Assembly (NCBI GenBank): GCA_020736575.1
Contig: JAGPYM010000040.1
Location: 124,001-188,000, forward strand
Origin: Thelonectria olida
Lineage: Eukaryota > Ascomycota > Sordariomycetes > Hypocreales > Nectriaceae
Direction of reading: 5' to 3'
Length of the DNA: 64,000 nucleotides
Below are positions 33,695 through 45,316 of this stretch, piece after piece. The position numbers and the translations under genes were made by a program. Position 1 is the stretch's first letter; every line of letters begins with the position of its first letter. The notes below the pieces were generated by a model. It saw only the letters and a list, made by a program, of their open reading frames with translations. It did not search any database and had not been told where the DNA came from.

Positions 33695-34260
33695 TAAGAC
33701 TCCACCTCTACGACGGTGGCTGCAGCCGGTCAAGCAGGCCGTTTTCGGGTCTTTGATAGGGTTTGCATCAAAACCAAAAACGGCAATGGATCGACGCTGT
33801 TTTCTCTTTCCCCGGAGAGGGACACAGAGTAGCTGATAAGAGAAAAGTGGCTGGTGGAAATGTGGCTAAATGCTCGGTTTTAATTGGCTAAGCATAAATG
33901 AACACTACTGGGGTGTCAGAAAATCAACTCTACCCCCGGGAAAGTGGGGCAAGAAAATGAACTCTAGTAGTAGTAGTAGTAGTAGTAGATTTATTACGCC
34001 CGGGAGAACGGATCTCATAGGGCCATGGAAGACGCTATGCTATTTACACTTCCGCTGTGTTGATCCTGACCACAAAATAAAGCCCCACCCTCTCTCCTTA
34101 AATCGCTTTCTTCTAGCCTCGCTTGAGTCTGTCTGACAGGCCTGCTTGAAGGCCGATTTCTCCAAGTGTTCAGCATCCTATCCTCAGCAGCTGAAGCATG
34201 GTCTGTCAAAACGAGGCTGTGTTGTGTTAGTATTGTGCCAATGTTTCCTGGTTCCGGCTG

Positions 34261-37200
34261 TTAGTATGTCCCATTCTCCTGCTTCACTCCCAACCTTCCC
34301 GTCTTCATCGCAAATTTAATCGTTGCTCGCACCGCCTGTAGGTTAGGTGACCACTTCGGTCCGTCCGATGCCGACTTTCCTCCCAAAAAGAACGATAGGT
34401 TTCCTATCTCGCTTTGCCCGATTTGTCTTATGCCTTCGCGTTGTGCATCCCACTTGGTGCATCGAAAGAGAAAATGTTCCATCGTCTCGACTGCCCGTCC
34501 GCAGTCGCACAAGTCTGATTCCACCGCGCCGATCCTCGATAGGTAGCTGTTGATCCTGGCCATTCCCGTGCGTAGCTGTGAAAGTGTGTCTGCTTCGCGC
34601 CTCTTCAGTCCGTCGTATAGCCCCTTTGTGTGTTTGCCTGGTAGCGCTTTGTCGATCCTCTTGGAGAAGCCGCCCACTCTGTCCGGTAGTGTCTGGTGCT
34701 GTTGCAGTTGCTCTCTCGCCAGTCTTGTTCGCGTCGATCGAGCTTGGTACGGCTGTGTCTCTGCCGTGCGCCCCGATTCAGTTGCTCTCTGGGCCTGTCT
34801 CTTCGACTTCGGACCCAAGGGGAACGCGTCATCCCGGGACGGTACCCAGATCATTTTAACACTGTTGTTGCCTTTTCTTAGCCGTCGGATGTGGTTGTAG
34901 ATTTCTCGGATGGCGCACTGCCCCGATTGTTGTCGCGGTCGTGCGATCGCCTTTAGCGCTGACTGGCCGCTTGATAGTATGGTAAGTCTTCGGTTTCGTA
35001 ATCCGTCAGGCATGCATCGCAATGCCATCGCTATCGCCTCCAGCTCGGCTGTGTAAGGGTTCTGGTCGTCTCGCGGGCCGAGAGTGACCGAGTACCTGGC
35101 CACGACCCTGTTTGCTTGCCCTGTTGCTCTGTGGCTGATGATGCCTCCCATGCCCACCATTCCTCCTTTGTCCGAAGCGCTGGTTGTGATGGTGATGTCT
35201 TCGGCACTGTTGGCTGCTGTCACTGCCACCTTCCGATCTGTCTCGCACACCAACGGCACGCGGGCGTGCCACGGCGGTGCTGCATAGGCTTCAATTGTCT
35301 CCATCCGCTCGATTCCGCTCTCGCCGAGGGCAAGCGCCAGTCTCTTCATCGGCGAGATGTACCTTCGGCTCCCTGACACTTTGAGTGTCGCGAGCGGGTG
35401 CTTCTTTGGCAGCGTGTGCATATTGATGTACATCCTCATTCCGGCCAGAGCATGTCGCTCGCATACTGTTTGGACGTTGGCCTCCGCTTCAGCTATTGCT
35501 GCCGCCACCGTTTGGAAGGCTCCCGTGATGGCCCGCGCTCCTATTTTCTGTGCCCTGTTGAGCTCTTTCAATTCCCTCTCGCCGCGCGCATGCGACCATA
35601 CGACAGATGCGTAGTCCATGGCTGGGGCCACGGTTGCGACGAAGAGTTGTCTGGCAGCTTGTGGTGGCAGCATCCTGAGTCTCCGTAGACACATGGCTGC
35701 CGAGAGACCTTTGGTGGCGGCCTTGGCCATGTGTTCCTTGAACCTGAGCTCCGCGTCCATGATTACCCCTAAGAGTTTGGCCTTCGTCTTCGGCTTGACT
35801 TCTTCTCCATTGATCATGAATGGCGCCTCGCTGGTGCGTTCAGCTACGCGCGTGAAGTGGACAATTGCTGTCTTGTCGTGCTCAAACGTTGCTCCACTGC
35901 GTTTCCCCTACGCCAGTGCCCGGTCGATGATGGCCTGTATGCCGTCCCTGTTCGCCTCCGCTGTTGGCCCCGTGACCCAAGCCGAGTAGTCGTCGACAAA
36001 CGCTATCGATCCGCCTTTAGAGTCAATCTTGCTTTGTACCAGGTCTGCGTTGAAGAACAGGAAAAGCACAGGCGAAAGCGGCGATCCCTGGGGAAGGCCG
36101 GCTTGCGGCAGCTCCTGTTGCTGTGATGTGTAGTCGTTCACCATGATACTGGCTGTACGGTTGGAGCAGAACGCTTCCACCCATTGCACCAGCTTCTTCG
36201 GGATGCCTCTTGCTGTCAGCCTCTGTAGCAGTCTGTCATCGAACACGCCGTTGTACGCGCCTTTGATGTCGAAGCTGGCCAGGCTGACCACCTTGCGGTT
36301 CCGCCATGCTTTGTACACTTGTTCTTGGAAGAGCAGCAGTGCCTGCTCTGCCGACCGCCGTTTCCTTGCGCCAAAGTGGTTTGTAGGCAGGAGCCCGAAC
36401 GTCTCGGCGACGTACGAGATCCTGTCCGCCACCACTGCTTCGAGCACCTTGCCCAGCGTCGACAGCAGCGAGATCGGTCTCCATGCCTTTGCGAGCGCAT
36501 AGTCGCCCTTGTCCGGCTTCTTGAGCGGGATGATCTTGGCGCTCTTCCACTGGTTTGGCAGCTGTCCTTCATTCAGTGAGGTGCGGAACAGATGTATCAT
36601 GCGTTCCTTGACCACCGGCCACAGTTGCTTCCACACCATCGCCGGCAGGCCGTCTTCTCCGGGTGCTTTCCACGCCTTGGCTGCCATGACTTTCTCCTCC
36701 ACCTCCTCCAACGTCAAGTCTGGCATGGCCACTTCTCTCCGCCACGGTCGTGGACCTTCGTCTTCGATGGTTGCTGGTAGCGGCGGGAAGAATGCCGTCA
36801 GCAGTTCTTCTGCCTGTTCCGCTTTGTCCTGCGTTGTCGTCCCGTCCGCCCTTTTTAGCCGGGGGATTTTGTCGCCGACCATGTCGCCACCAGGTTTGAG
36901 GTATTTGGCCGCTTGCCAGATATTGGCGCCGTCCGCGAGGAAGTCGTCCCAGTGGGCCTTCTTCTGTCTTCTGATACTGTCGTGATACTCTTTGGATGCT
37001 ACCTTCGCCCGGCTCTCTAGGTTTTCCTGTCTATGGCCTGCCCGCCGCTGCGCCCTCGCCAGGTTTCTCTAGTACGTGTAGGTTTTTCAGAGTCGAGTAA
37101 GGTCAGTTGTCCACCATCTCTTGGCATATAGCGATGGCTTCGCTCGCGGGACCAGTGCGTGGATTGCGCTGAGGGCCGCCTCCATCAGCCTGTCCGTCTG

Positions 37201-38054
37201 GGTCTGAACCCCGCCGTCCCATGGGAGGGGTGCTAGCTGATCTTTCACTCTCTCCTTGATCGCATTCCACGGTGCGTTTTTGAAGAGCAGTCTCGGACTC
37301 GCCGTTCTCTCCGGCGTCGTGAGGTCAAACTCTGTCCGGATTGCCCTATGGTCCGACCCGTGTTCGGTTGGGTGTATGCCGCAGTGAACCATCTCTTCTG
37401 CCAGTTCGGACGACGCGAGCATCAGGTCGATCGTGCTTTCCGCACCACCCCTCTCCCAGGTCTTTGTCCCTCTGCGGAGGAGACTGAGGAGGCCATGCTC
37501 GTCCATGAGGTCGATGATTGGATCTGCCTCCCCTTGGCGTCTGCCTGTCACCTCGTCACCTCCCCATAGTTGGTCGTGGCGGTTGAAGTCGCCTGCCAAG
37601 ATCACGTCCGTTCGTTTCCCTGTGCTGTTACGGAAGCCCGTCATCACCCTGTGCAGTTGCTCCATTGCCGTGCGTAGAGCCTTCTCATTACTCCCTTCCA
37701 CATATACCGATACCACCAGGACGTCCCGGTCGGGCAGTCGTATTATTGCTCCCGTCAGGTCGGCTGACAGTATCGGCATCTGCTCCGCCTCTAGATCCCT
37801 GCGGATCCAGAGCATACTGCGGATCGGCCATCGCATCTCATGTCTCTTCGTTGGTGTAAATCTCGTCCAGTTTCTGTGGTTGTTCGGCGCTGTCACCACC
37901 GCACCGTCAATGTTCAGCGCGTATGGTTCGGCTACTGCCAGCACCGCGTAGTCCCGCAAGTCTTCATCGTTAATCATGCTCAGTTGCACTACATCCCTCT
38001 TCCCCACGTTGAGCTGGAGGATCTGGAGGTTAGTGCACATTGTTGCTATGCATT
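34261..38054 (-). pseudogene. LINE ORF2: endonuclease, reverse transcriptase, RNase H; three nonsense codons
   Basis: One frame of about 1,260 codons. Order: APE-type endonuclease (LQILQLNVGKR, AVAEPYA, ILAGDFNRHDQLWGG, GSDHRAI), reverse transcriptase (SFDIKGAYNGV, LPQGSPLSPVLF, active site FVDDY near 36000), an RNase H-like region (NPYTAELEAIAMAL), and the C-terminal CDCGRAVETMEHFLFRC motif. The stops are at about 37087 (TGA, probably CGA before), 37059 (TAG, probably TGG) and 35908 (TAG, probably TGG; context RALA*GKRSG). All three fit C-to-T or G-to-A transitions. The RNase H residue usually seen as Asp in S-D-S-Q reads SSGQ here. The frame is otherwise unbroken. It overlaps the end of ORF1 slightly. 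Confidence 0.9.
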
Positions 38055-39571
38055 TGTCGCACTCGGCAGTTGCGACTGAGCGATTTGTGTGGCCCTCCGC
38101 AGAGAGCGCACTTCGGCTCGATCGCCTGGCATTGTGTGTGCCGGTGTTCCGTCTCTGCACATTTGCCACATAGCTGGGGCCTGTTGCAGGCGAAGGCCTT
38201 GTGACCAAGCTCCCAACAGTTGTAGCATTGGACCGGGCCTTGGCGTCGCTCGAAAACGTTGGTGCTGGCCGACTCCCCAGAGAGGTGAAAGTATCTCTCT
38301 TCTAACAAGCGTTGCGCATCGCTCGCCTTCGTAACGTATATCACCATCGAACCGTAGGATTTCCCATTCTCCTTATCGCTAAGCCAGTGTATCTTGGCAA
38401 TCGTCACTCCGTTCTCCTTTCCCAGCGCCTCCGCCGCGCCTGGCAGCACGTTGCCAGCTGAGCCCAGTACTGCTGCCCTGTTTGCGCCGTCAACTTTGAC
38501 CGGATACAGCTGGTCCCTGAGGACTCTTGCGCCCTGGACTGCTGTCTTCTCTGCCGCTTCCTTGACGAGCTTCATCTCCGACTCGTCTCGGCAGATCACC
38601 CTAATGCGGTCTGTCTTCTTTGCGTCTCTTACCACGGCTGCACACCTCCAGCCTTGTCGGCCCTCCGTCTTCCTCATCTCTTCCTCGATGGCCTGTCGGA
38701 TTCCTCCCACCTGTGCTTTGCCCTTCTCCTCCTCGTTGACGCGCGATGTGTCGATGGTGCAGAAGAGAGTATCGGTAAACGCGGATGGCGTTGTTCGCAG
38801 AGATGAGAGAGTTCGAACATTGCTAGGCTGGCTCATCGGTGGGGTGCGGGCTACATCTGCATACGGTGGCTGTAGGCTTGTCTGGGCACTGTTGGCTGCG
38901 ATGCTTCTGGCCACCAGGTCCAGCTGTTCTCGTAGCTGTCTCATTTCTTCCGCCGCTTCCTTCCGTACCTGCCCAAGCTGCTCGTTCATCTGCTCAGTTA
39001 TCTGCTCGGTTATCTGCTTGCGCAGCTGCTTGTGATCTTCCGCTCCCTGTTCTCGTATAGCCCTGAGCTGATCGGCCGTCTGTTCGTGCATACGCCTAAG
39101 CTCTTCTGTCCTCTTCCGCTCCTCGGCTGCCTCGGCTCTGGTCGTGCGAATCTCCTTCTGGAGTTGCCGGATCATCTCCAGCTGATCGCTCATCACTTTT
39201 GTCGCTTTCTGGTGGTTCTCCATCAAGGCATCCCAGAGCCTCTCTAGCATTTGTTTCTGCTTGCTCATAAGATGGCTCGATGTTTCCTGGAGCATCGTCT
39301 GTAGCGTCGTCTGGAGCATCTCCTGGATTAGCGATGAATCGCTGCGCGCCGCGCCATCCACAGCCTGAATTCCCTCGTTCGCATTGTCCCAGGCATTGTC
39401 TCCTGCTGCCACTTGCTTTGTGCCGGCATTCTTGAATGTCCCGGCCTGGCTTGAGGCTACTTGCCAAAACTTTTGGGCTTTCGCGGTTGGTTTCACGGGT
39501 CTCGACGAGCGACGCGTCGCGGCCACCGAATCCCCACCCTCGACAAGGATCTCCTCGACGGTCGCGTCCAT
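38030..39571 (-). CDS. LINE ORF1 (Gag-like nucleic-acid-binding protein)
   Basis: A 513-residue intact frame. It has a basic N-terminus, a long coiled coil (about 100-235; QKEIRTTRAEAAEERKRTEE, ITEQITEQMNEQLGQ), a central domain (about 255-410) and three CCHC-type zinc knuckles at the C-terminus (CYNCWELGHKAFAC, CGKCAETEHRHTQC, CALCGGPHKSLSRNC). It is expected to coat the LINE RNA and take part in integration. The end overlaps the ORF2 start by about 25 bp in another frame. Confidence 0.9.
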   Translation of the reverse strand: MDATVEEILVEGGDSVAATRRSSRPVKPTAKAQKFWQVASSQAGTFKNAGTKQVAAGDNAWDNANEGIQAVDGAARSDSSLIQEMLQTTLQTMLQETSSHLMSKQKQMLERLWDALMENHQKATKVMSDQLEMIRQLQKEIRTTRAEAAEERKRTEELRRMHEQTADQLRAIREQGAEDHKQLRKQITEQITEQMNEQLGQVRKEAAEEMRQLREQLDLVARSIAANSAQTSLQPPYADVARTPPMSQPSNVRTLSSLRTTPSAFTDTLFCTIDTSRVNEEEKGKAQVGGIRQAIEEEMRKTEGRQGWRCAAVVRDAKKTDRIRVICRDESEMKLVKEAAEKTAVQGARVLRDQLYPVKVDGANRAAVLGSAGNVLPGAAEALGKENGVTIAKIHWLSDKENGKSYGSMVIYVTKASDAQRLLEERYFHLSGESASTNVFERRQGPVQCYNCWELGHKAFACNRPQLCGKCAETEHRHTQCQAIEPKCALCGGPHKSLSRNCRVRQMHSNNVH

Positions 39572-39616
39572 CTCACGATCCCCCGCTCACGGCAGCCCCA
39601 ACCTATCCTTTCGCCT

Positions 39617-39708
39617 AAAAGAGTGTAAAGAGTGTAAAGAGTGTAAAGAGTGTAAAGAGTGTAAAGAGTGTAAAGAGTGTAAAGAGTGTAAAGAGTGTAA
39701 AGAGTGTC
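39617..39708. repeat. 9-bp tandem repeat in the LINE 5' region
   Basis: About ten copies of gtaaagagt (minus strand actctttac), just upstream of ORF1 and inside the target duplication. It is probably part of the LINE 5' leader. The apparent KECKEC peptide it encodes on the plus strand is an artefact. Confidence 0.9.
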
Positions 39709-39972
39709 CCCCTCTCTGTATAGCGGCCTGTTCTGAACTCTAGTAGAGTTCTGAGGTTACCGCATCTGTAGGGTATCAGTTTTGTGCGATTCCAAGCCCA
39801 ATAGTGAAGAGCGTCGTGACGGCAAATATATAAGGAGTTCGTAATAATGCAGTGTTACTTGACGCTATTCTTTTTGCAATGTGCATTACCCAATAGAGAA
39901 TAACCCTGGCTGGACAACGCAAGGCGGCCATTTGAAGCGGAAAAGAAGGTTCGACGTAACTACAAGTTTCTC

Positions 39973-42900
39973 CTAATCTCGATGATTGTCATCATCCAAC
40001 TGGACGATGGGAATCTTCTCCGACGTAAAGACATTGATTGCAGCACCCATTGGAGCTGCTGTATTGCTGAAGAGCTGAAGCTCTGATGGTGGCAAATTGT
40101 CTCGGTGAGGGATGGGCTCGGATGGAGACAGGCACGAGGCCCTTCTTGTGGTCGTTAATAGTGAAAACAAAGAGCACTATCTACGCTGCTATCTTTCAGC
40201 TGATGCAGGGAGCGGATAATTACTTGAAATCGTGGGTCGGTAGCAGTGAATACGAACAGCATTATTGACATTCCTTAGCTGATATAGATTTGCAGATCAT
40301 TGCTTGAAATTGTATATCAATAGCAGTGAATACCAAGACCGATATCCAGCGACATTAGTGAAGCCCAGGCCTTGCCCCAGAAAGCAAATTATTATAAAGC
40401 TAATATTCACTGCTCGTATCGCCTTTATCAAAACCCGGCGTCTCTCTTGAAATCTTGAAGCCAGTCAGGATTATCAGCCGGGGTCTGATTCCATGGGTCA
40501 TCACTAAGATAGTAAGCATGTAGTACTAAACCGCTATACGCAAGACGTGGTCTTTACTCACTCATCGTACATAATCCACCGTGCTTGAAACTGAAGCTCT
40601 TCATCAGTGGGTATGTGGCTGTTTGGGTTAAGTGGTGATATTGCACTCGCTACAAACCGATATAGCTCTCTAGTGAGCGTTCGATATAGATTGTTATCGT
40701 TGATAAGAACGACTTTCTTAGCTCCAATACCAACATTTTGCCCAGATTTGCCGGTGGAGAATCTAGCCGGTGTGGGCTGAAAAGTGAAAGAATTCAGTTG
40801 CTGATCCACCACAATAGAATTGTCCTGGCCCAACAGCTCTGTCCCAAGATCTATGTCAGTAGTCAAAAGACACTGTGCCGTAGAGTCTTTGTTGCTAGTG
40901 GTATGCAACAGGACCTTTGCAGGTTCCAGCCTTGCGCGGAGGCGAAACGGCACCAACCAATGTGTCGAGCTATAAATCAGATCGGATAACAGCTTTATGA
41001 ACACTGCCGAAGAGTTTGGCATTTGATTGGTAAGTTTATATGCCTCGTGTTGGAGCTCATCATCCCCCACCTCGAAATTCACTAGCTGAAGCATGTCAAC
41101 GTGCTGACGCAATTGACACTCTAGCTGATCATTTTCAAAGATGTCCTCTTTGCCGTATATTTTCAACATGGTGAGTCGGGACTTGGCCGCACTTTTCATA
41201 GGACGAAGTCGAGCCTCTTTTGTGATTTCTTCTGACGACATGATGAGATCGCGTAACCAGGACTGCGCAGGGCTATCGGAGTGTCGACGAAAGGCTTCAG
41301 CGCCGAAAACAATGCAGCAGGCTTCGTATTGCATTGCCGCATTTGAAGGTATGCAATTATTAGCCTCCTTGTGGTTCGCAAAGAAATAGTCCAGTTCTAG
41401 TTGGATCAGTTCGAACGCATTGGTTGGACTATGTGGCGCTCCTGACTGGGGCGTAAATGGCGCAGGAGAATTTCGCTCGTACTGTATGAGATCTATGAGC
41501 GTGTTAGCAGCTTCAAGTACGATCCTAACAGTATGAGAGATTGTCACTTACATGGAGAGACAGAATGTTCAAGCATATCAAGCACAGGGTTTTCAAATCC
41601 CCAATCACCGCTCCAGTCAGCCATTGTCCTCCCCTCCTTGAAATGTTCAGCCAGGTGGTTAGTCCGTTCAGCCCATGAGGTCAAATGAACTTTGCAAAAC
41701 CCGCATCGAGACCGTATCTCTTCGGTGAGGTTGAGTTTCCAGTCTTCCATTGGCCACTTCCTGAACTGGGAGTTGTGCATAAACCTCATGTGTTGTATAA
41801 GATGGTCTTTTCGGTAAAATGTCCGCTCTTCCCTCTCACGCTCTTGGCACGACGCGTAGTTATGAGTATCAAGATGGTCATCATCGGGACTAATAAGCCC
41901 ACAAAAAACGCATACCGACTCTAGATCAGCATTGATGGCCGTAGGGCCGTGAGGTGAACACTGCCACTGCTCCAGTGATAAATGTAAGGACTGTTCGTGT
42001 CGTTGCCAGTTGTGTTTCGTTTTGAATGTCTCCGTGCAGAAGGTACACTGGAAAGGATGAGAGACTTGAATCAGGGTTCTGCGGCCATTACTTTCAATCT
42101 TGGCATTGGCTCGCTTTCTTCGTTTCCTAGTTTTCTTGAGGTAACCGAGGGAATGGCCTGAAGCTTGCGAAGTGTGCGAGTAAGCGGAAGCACGGGAACT
42201 TCGGCTCGAGTCGGATGTGCCTGTACTGCTGACGGAGCAAGTATTGTCTTGGGACCGTGCAAGTCGATCGTTTGTTGAGCGAATACCGGCCAAATTGTCT
42301 AAATCTGTCGGTGGTTCCGATAATGCACGTACAATGGCACTGAGATTGGCCGGGTCATCTTCAGGCGGAGAGTTTTGCCATCTCTCCAGTGGGTTCATGT
42401 TCCCGACTATTGGCGTAGGCGGGCGCTGATGAGGTATCTCGAGAGGTGGAGTTTCTGAGGATTGCGTAGTATGTGCCGGGGATGTGGATAGAGAGAATTT
42501 CTTTCGCCGACGAGCATTGGAGAACCAGTTCAGAATTTGTTGTTTACTGAGACCGGTCAGTCTCTCGAGAAGTTCTACGTCTCTGACCGCAGGATAAGGA
42601 CGATTGGCATGGCTCATTAGCCAATTTTTCAGTACTCTGAGGGCGCTTGAGGAAAATCGCTTCCCAGCTTTGGGAGCGACCGGAGTGTCATGCGGTGGAG
42701 CGAGAAAATTATGTTGATCTTTCCCAAACTCTGGGTCGTCCATCAGCGCCCCGAGGGGCACATCATCAATTTCTTGCGTATTATGGTGCAAGACTTGTGT
42801 GCGGCAATCATCAACGCCTCCCAGACTGGCGACCCAGCTCTGAACTTCAGGGACATGGCTTTCAATAGCAGAGTCATCGGGACTTTGCACAATTCTCGAG

Positions 42901-43154
42901 GAACAGGGTATTACTGAAGGGAAGTGGCCCTCAACCTCAATTTCGAAGGGATGAACATTGAGGATCAAGTCAGTGTCGTCGAAGGTAAAGCCAGCGTCGT
43001 CGAATACCCAGTCGTTGGCACCAGCAAACGGCAAACTCGCTTCGTTGAAGGCCAACGCGTTTCCGTCGAGGATGAAATCGGGGTCCTCGGAGGCACCGGG
43101 AGTGGCGGGTAGGGCGGTATCGTGAGAGAATTCGAGCTCATAATAATCCGCCAT
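39973..43154 (-). CDS. Homeodomain (TALE/KN-like) plus C2H2 zinc-finger transcription factor
   Basis: Exons 43154-41552, 41492-40562 and 40144-39973 join to 901 residues. Intron 1 has strong signals (gtaagt, gctaac, atag; 59 nt). The gtgagt donor at 40561 replaces an otherwise immediate stop, and an acceptor near 40145 (attaac branch) leads into a coding-like last exon; this second intron (417 nt) is less certain. Residues about 165-222 form a homeodomain with the recognition helix QQILNWFSNARRRKKF. Basic KKTRKRRKRAN follows, then C2H2 fingers (FQCTFCTETFKTKHNWQRHE; FYRKDHLIQHMRFMH) and two more Cys/His pairs. The C-terminal half has no known motif. Presumed nuclear DNA-binding regulator; targets unknown. 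Confidence 0.8.
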
Positions 43155-43763
43155 ACTGGCAAACTCCTATCGCTTGTACAAATGGAATTGGACAAGGGGA
43201 GAAATAATCGAGTTCAACGTAAGGAGCAAGCGAGATGATGCGACGAGGTCTCCGAGAACTGAGCGGAGAAAGATGGAGCCCGCCCACAAAATTCGTGTCA
43301 AATTTATCCCTATGAGTCTCACTAGGCTCTTTCCGGAAGACCGATCTAGCCAATGAAATGATATTGCTCTGCTGCTTGCTTGCGGACCTTGAGGTGATAA
43401 AAAGTCTGAAGCAACGAGTAAACAGTTAGTCAAAGCGATTGTTTGTAACATCGCCGCAGACTGTTCGGAAGGTTTAAATCATCAATGCACGGGGAATCAG
43501 CGCCGTCGCCCCGCGCCTTGATTTTACACGTGCAATAAGTGCATTCGCTGAAGGCGGCCGTGGAGTATTGTTGATGTGAAGTATTTTCTTAGGCGGAAGC
43601 GTGTAAGATGTCAGGTTCGATGTGCTCGAAGATTCCATTAAATCACCCTGTGTCGATAGTGACGGGATGAGTCGTCGCAGAGGCAACCTTGACTTACAAT
43701 GGTCAAAGCCATTCAGCCCGCTCGCAATTGCATTCCCGTCCCCCTCCCCCCTCCTTAACGTCA

Positions 43764-45233
43764 TCAATCTGACGCTGAAGGTCCAAAGCTTGGTTTGACT
43801 TTGCGGCTTGCTCTCTGTGCAGCGACTAGGAACAGCGTGCTAAGAGACATGGAAGTGCCAGCAAAGATCTGAGCGCCAAGATACCTCCCATCTAGGGCAT
43901 CGATCAGAGCTCCACTGATCGGGGGACCTATCAAACTAGGAATACTAACAATGGTGAAGATCATACCGATTCGGATACCGAGTTTCTGCGTGTCTTCTGT
44001 GAGAGAACTCAGCGCGGCAGGAAAAAGACTCTGCACACCACCAGAAGTTATGCCACATGCAATCGCCCAAGCGTAAGTTCCTGGCACATCTTTGACGGCA
44101 ATCCAAGAAAAAAGGATGATGGCTGTAGCACCGGCTACAGGTATGTAGACATTAATAGTTCCACACCGGTCCGCGGCGTAGTTCAACCCCAAACGGCCTA
44201 CTACGCTGACACCATTGAGTATTAAAAGGAGGTTGAGAGACTCCTCGTAGGATAGCGACGGTGTTGTTATGGTGCGAGAATAGGCAGCGAGATAAAAGAA
44301 AGAGAAATATAAACCGAGCAAGGACTGGGGATTGTCAGCCAAGGTGTACTGTGGACTAGGAAGATAACAAAAGCTTTGCGACCTATGACGCACACAGGCA
44401 GTTGTTCATTCACTAGGGTTACTCACAAAAAAGGAACTCATCGCGTAGTAAGTGTACCTCATATCCCGAAAAGCCGCCCAGTCAATCCAAGGCGAAGAGC
44501 TTTTCGCGGGTACTCTCGGACGGAGGTACACATTTGCGATAGCCAGAAGAGAAAATTGAATCAAGGAAATCGTGCGCATCGTCCATGGAAATCCAACTGA
44601 TGGAACAAGTTGACGTGCAATGCTGGAATAAATCAGACCGCCCGAGGCAGAGCCACATGCAGCAATCCCAATCGCCATTGCTCGTCTCTTATCAAAGTAT
44701 GGGGTCATAACCGTGAGCATTGGGCAGAACAAGCACCCATTGCCGACACCCACAGCGACGCCGAGAGCGAGAAAGAATTGCCAAAACTGACGGCAGAATG
44801 AAGATGCCAATATGCCGACGACAGTTGCGAGTGATCCTGCGAAGAAAACCACTCTGAAATGCCCTGAATCAGTGAGCCGCCCCGAGATGGTACCGATGAA
44901 GAAAAGTAGGAAAATTTGCATCGACCCGATCCATGATATTGTGGACGGCGAGGAATTCAGGGTCTCGGTAAGATAGGTTTGGAACGCCCCAAAAGAGTTT
45001 GTGAAGCCCCAGGTATTCATGACCACGAAGTGAGAGCAAATCACCACTATCGACCAGTTAATCATCGTCAATATATGAATTTAGGCGTAGGGCTTACCAA
45101 GGATACTCGTACGCCATCCTTCGCGACAAGTCTGGCCACTTAGTTGAGAGCTCAGCTCAGCGTTATTCCCACCAAGGGCGGTGATCCGTTCGTGAGGCTG
45201 AAGCGCATGGATTGGCGGTTGCACGTTGACCAT
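43764..45233 (-). CDS. MFS transporter, monocarboxylate-transporter-like
   Basis: Exons 45233-45098, 45046-44427 and 44324-43764 join to 438 residues (donors gtaagc and gtgagt; acceptors gatag and cccag; branches attaac and ggctgac). After a 45-residue cytosolic N-terminus there are about 12 hydrophobic segments. They include NTWGFTNSFGAFQTYL, typical of the first helix of fungal MCT-like carriers, and FDKRRAMAIGIAACGSASGG, the conserved loop and helix around TM5. The length is normal for the family. It probably carries a small organic acid or similar solute across the plasma membrane; the substrate cannot be read from sequence. It shares its upstream region, which holds three tandem repeats, with the divergent GNAT gene. 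Confidence 0.85.
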
Positions 45234-45316
45234 GATGGGGGATAAGGGCCGCAGGGCAAGAGAAAAAATATAGAGCAGCCTGGCCCCAAAAGTGATATTC
45301 CTTCGTTTCTTGACAA

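Larger units (their letters stand above)
33971..39733 (-). mobile_element. Tad1-type LINE, essentially full length, 5.76 kb
   Basis: Flanked by a perfect 13-bp target duplication TGAACTCTAGTAG (33958-33970 and 39734-39746). The 3' end carries a (CTA)n-type simple tail (tag repeats at 33966-33989 on the plus strand), and the 5' end carries tandem 9-bp repeats. It contains ORF1 (intact) and ORF2 (three in-frame stops). The absence of poly(A) and the short repeat tail fit fungal non-LTR elements. Confidence 0.9.

Noticed and set aside
39617..39708. CRISPR-like array
   Set aside because: Units are contiguous 9-mers with no spacers, in a eukaryotic transposon leader.
39384..39743. Plus-strand ORF with a KECKECKEC repeat
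   Set aside because: Produced by the 9-bp tandem repeat and the antisense of LINE ORF1.
43474..43767. 97-codon minus-strand ORF between the homeodomain and MFS genes
   Set aside because: No motif, poor composition, and it overlaps the MFS stop; more likely intergenic.
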